A DNA stretch of 64,000 bases from Tritrichomonas musculus (Eukaryota; Parabasalia; Tritrichomonadida; Tritrichomonadidae). The position numbers and the translations under genes are program-made. Shown piece by piece: positions 62,661-64,000 of the stretch. The stretch lies in contig JAPFFF010000013.1 of NCBI GenBank assembly GCA_039105265.1, positions 1,860,001 to 1,924,000 on the forward strand, written 5' to 3'. Position 1 is the first letter of the stretch. Every line of letters begins with the position of its first letter. The notes below the pieces were generated by a model that was given only the letters and a program-made list of their open reading frames with translations, did not search any database and was not told the DNA's origin.

Positions 62661-64000
62661 TCGATTCGGTAACGAGGTACCATCTGGGATCTATTTTTAT
62701 CATCAACCACCTCGTATAGACCGTTCTTGAATCCCTTGATGTAGTACTTCCCTGGTTGGATCACTGATCTTCTCTTCGACATCGAGTCTTTCTCGTTGTA
62801 GATCTTCACTGAGGTACCCTGATCGAGATTGAATCCACGTTGACTCATGATGTTGTAGTTATCTTGGCAGATTCGTCTACAGATGTACTCTTCTAGTTCT
62901 TCATCGTCTTGGACCATCGCTGGTGATACATCCATCCCCGCGTACTTGCTGAGTGTCCCATGAGTGGATTCGTTGTATTGAGTCACCAGTGACTTCATGA
63001 TCCCTGGGGTTATGTCTTTGACTTCCATGTTGTAGGCCATGTCCCTGATGGTTCTCACTACACGATCCAGTATCCCTAAGGAGCCATGTAACGGGTCCGT
63101 GGTGTCTTTATCGTCTTTGTTCTTCATGAAGTCGGGATATACGTTGACCTTCATTCGGGGCACTTCCGTGAACGTGATGTTGTGAGCAGCATAGAACCTC
63201 CAGGCATAGTCCGAGTTGAACGCTTTCTCTCCATCCCCTTGAAGGTACATCACTCGCATACCATCCCGAATGAGCTTCTGTAACGTCTTGATGAATGTGG
63301 TAGCCGTCTTGATGTCCCTTACGGATACTCTCAGTGTCTTCTCTTCGTCAGTGGCATTGTCGTTGAATAGGACCTCGTTCATCAACTCCACGAATAGGTA
63401 TCTCGTGTTGACATTGATGGCGAATAGGTAACAGAGTTTGCCCACGAACACCAAGTCGATGATGTATGTACCTCTACGAGCAACCTTGTGTAGTTGATAC
63501 TTCTTGAGGTTCTCTTTCAATGGGAAGTACGTTGTAGTTGTTTTCTCAATGGGTTTCAGATCAGGGTGGAGTCTCTTGAGGGAGCTGACCTTATAGGGTG
63601 ACTTGAATGCAATCACTTGTGGAGTCATTCGATCATGAATGGTCTTGAATGTACCAGGCTGTTTGTGGAATCGATCGAGATACGTTTGGTACCACTCTTC
63701 AATGGGTTTACTCGTTTGCGGCCATCCACTGGAGACTCTCGCGAACTCTTCCAACGTTAGTAGCTTGTCGTGGTTGAAGGTGACGTAGTTGTTCAGCTTG
63801 TCGGAGAAGTCGTCATGGTACTTGATCTTAACGGGTCTCACCGCAGGTGGTCGTCTCTTCTTGGATCCGTCGTCGTTGTATGCACTATCAGGATGCTTCT
63901 GATTCCATCGTTGACGGAATTCATCCCAAAGGAGTTCTCTGTCTTCGGGTTGTTTCAGGGCTTTGATGTACGATAGGTTCGTGAACTGATACTTCGTTGG
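62648..64000 (-). CDS. E3 rve-family integrase, 5' end beyond window
   Basis: The frame is open from the stop at 62648 to the right edge with no ATG near the GTG at 63841. Upstream codons (PTKYQFTNLSYI... at the edge) are protein-like, so the start lies outside. Core: YIIDLVFVGKLCYLFAINVN (first Asp), LQGDGEKAFNSD (second Asp), GILDRVVRTIRDM (Asp in place of the third Glu). The C-terminal tail ends in an SH3-like fold region (GKYYIKGFKNGLYEVVDDKN). It converges with PolB, as in Maverick maps where the integrase starts near one terminus. It would insert E3 into host DNA. Confidence 0.88.
   Translation of the reverse strand, partial: PTKYQFTNLSYIKALKQPEDRELLWDEFRQRWNQKHPDSAYNDDGSKKRRPPAVRPVKIKYHDDFSDKLNNYVTFNHDKLLTLEEFARVSSGWPQTSKPIEEWYQTYLDRFHKQPGTFKTIHDRMTPQVIAFKSPYKVSSLKRLHPDLKPIEKTTTTYFPLKENLKKYQLHKVARRGTYIIDLVFVGKLCYLFAINVNTRYLFVELMNEVLFNDNATDEEKTLRVSVRDIKTATTFIKTLQKLIRDGMRVMYLQGDGEKAFNSDYAWRFYAAHNITFTEVPRMKVNVYPDFMKNKDDKDTTDPLHGSLGILDRVVRTIRDMAYNMEVKDITPGIMKSLVTQYNESTHGTLSKYAGMDVSPAMVQDDEELEEYICRRICQDNYNIMSQRGFNLDQGTSVKIYNEKDSMSKRRSVIQPGKYYIKGFKNGLYEVVDDKNRSQMVPRYRIDYNV

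Larger units (their letters stand above)
58445..64000. mobile_element. E3: GC-richer Maverick end with PolB and integrase (partial)
   Basis: Base composition jumps at about 58445 from AT-rich E2 to a clearly GC-richer sequence with C-ending codons, kept to the right edge. The border has a 17-bp hairpin and two 61-bp direct repeats, followed by PolB (plus) and an integrase (minus, running off the window). The different codon use points to recent arrival or to a different Maverick lineage. The right end and target duplication are outside the window. Confidence 0.75.

Noticed and set aside
63838-63841. GTG at 63841 as the integrase start
   Set aside because: A eukaryotic gene needs ATG, and protein-like sequence continues upstream to the window edge, so the gene is partial.

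Overview
The window looks like nuclear DNA of a trichomonad-type protist (Parabasalia). The evidence is very AT-rich intergenic DNA, intron-less genes, a long RNA polymerase II RPB1, a beta-barrel protein ending in a beta-signal (hydrogenosomal outer membrane type), a DUF3447-type ankyrin gene, a possible BspA-like leucine-rich fragment, a mariner element and several Maverick/Polinton-type virus-like elements. The species is inferred. RPB1 carries about 14 canonical YSPTSPS heptads, which as far as I recall differs from Trichomonas vaginalis and points to another member of the group.

Left part (1-34 kb): a few host genes in a sea of decayed DNA. In order these are a frameshifted small GTPase (577-1636), a pogo/Tigger-like transposase (2804-4111), a non-autonomous hAT-like element (5119-6089), a mariner with a single in-frame stop (6122-7400), remnants of a discoidin-like gene, RPB1 (9268-14445, minus), a kinase fragment, a VDAC/Tom40-like beta-barrel (16110-17015), a 2.55-kb terminal-inverted-repeat element filled with a 23-bp minisatellite (17140-19693, 10-bp target duplication), a 571-bp hAT-type MITE with an exact 8-bp target duplication (22099-22669), and an ankyrin gene whose repeat region has been swamped by a 25-bp minisatellite (26863-31300).

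Right part (34-64 kb): three neighbouring Polinton-like units. E1 (about 33.99-43.99 kb) has a capsid protein, packaging ATPase, adenain/Ulp1-like protease, rve integrase, candidate minor capsid protein and HNH nuclease, but no DNA polymerase B. Instead it ends with a 99-residue HUH Rep-like endonuclease resembling the CRESS-DNA replication initiator domain. At its opposite end lie four tandem 10-bp repeats followed by a perfect stem-loop whose 9-nt loop is close to the CRESS nonanucleotide. E1 is therefore a candidate Polinton-like element using, or once having used, a Rep/rolling-circle module. E2 (about 44.2-58.44 kb) has a second capsid protein, an integrase, a fibre-like protein and many small genes. 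One of its genes is cut by a 2.67-kb insertion (49680-52354) with an 11-bp duplication. E3 (from about 58.445 kb, continuing off the right edge) is clearly more GC-rich and encodes protein-primed DNA polymerase B and a convergent integrase. E2's fibre ORF runs directly into E3, which suggests E3 inserted into it.

The modules fit the Polinton life style: the integrase inserts DNA, the protease matures the capsid, the ATPase packages, the jelly-roll proteins form the shell, and PolB (E3) or possibly Rep (E1) replicates. Several E1 and E2 genes share an upstream TTTATT...ATTCAA motif close to the start codon. E1 shows early decay: an 11-bp duplication in the capsid gene and a one-base shift in the integrase.
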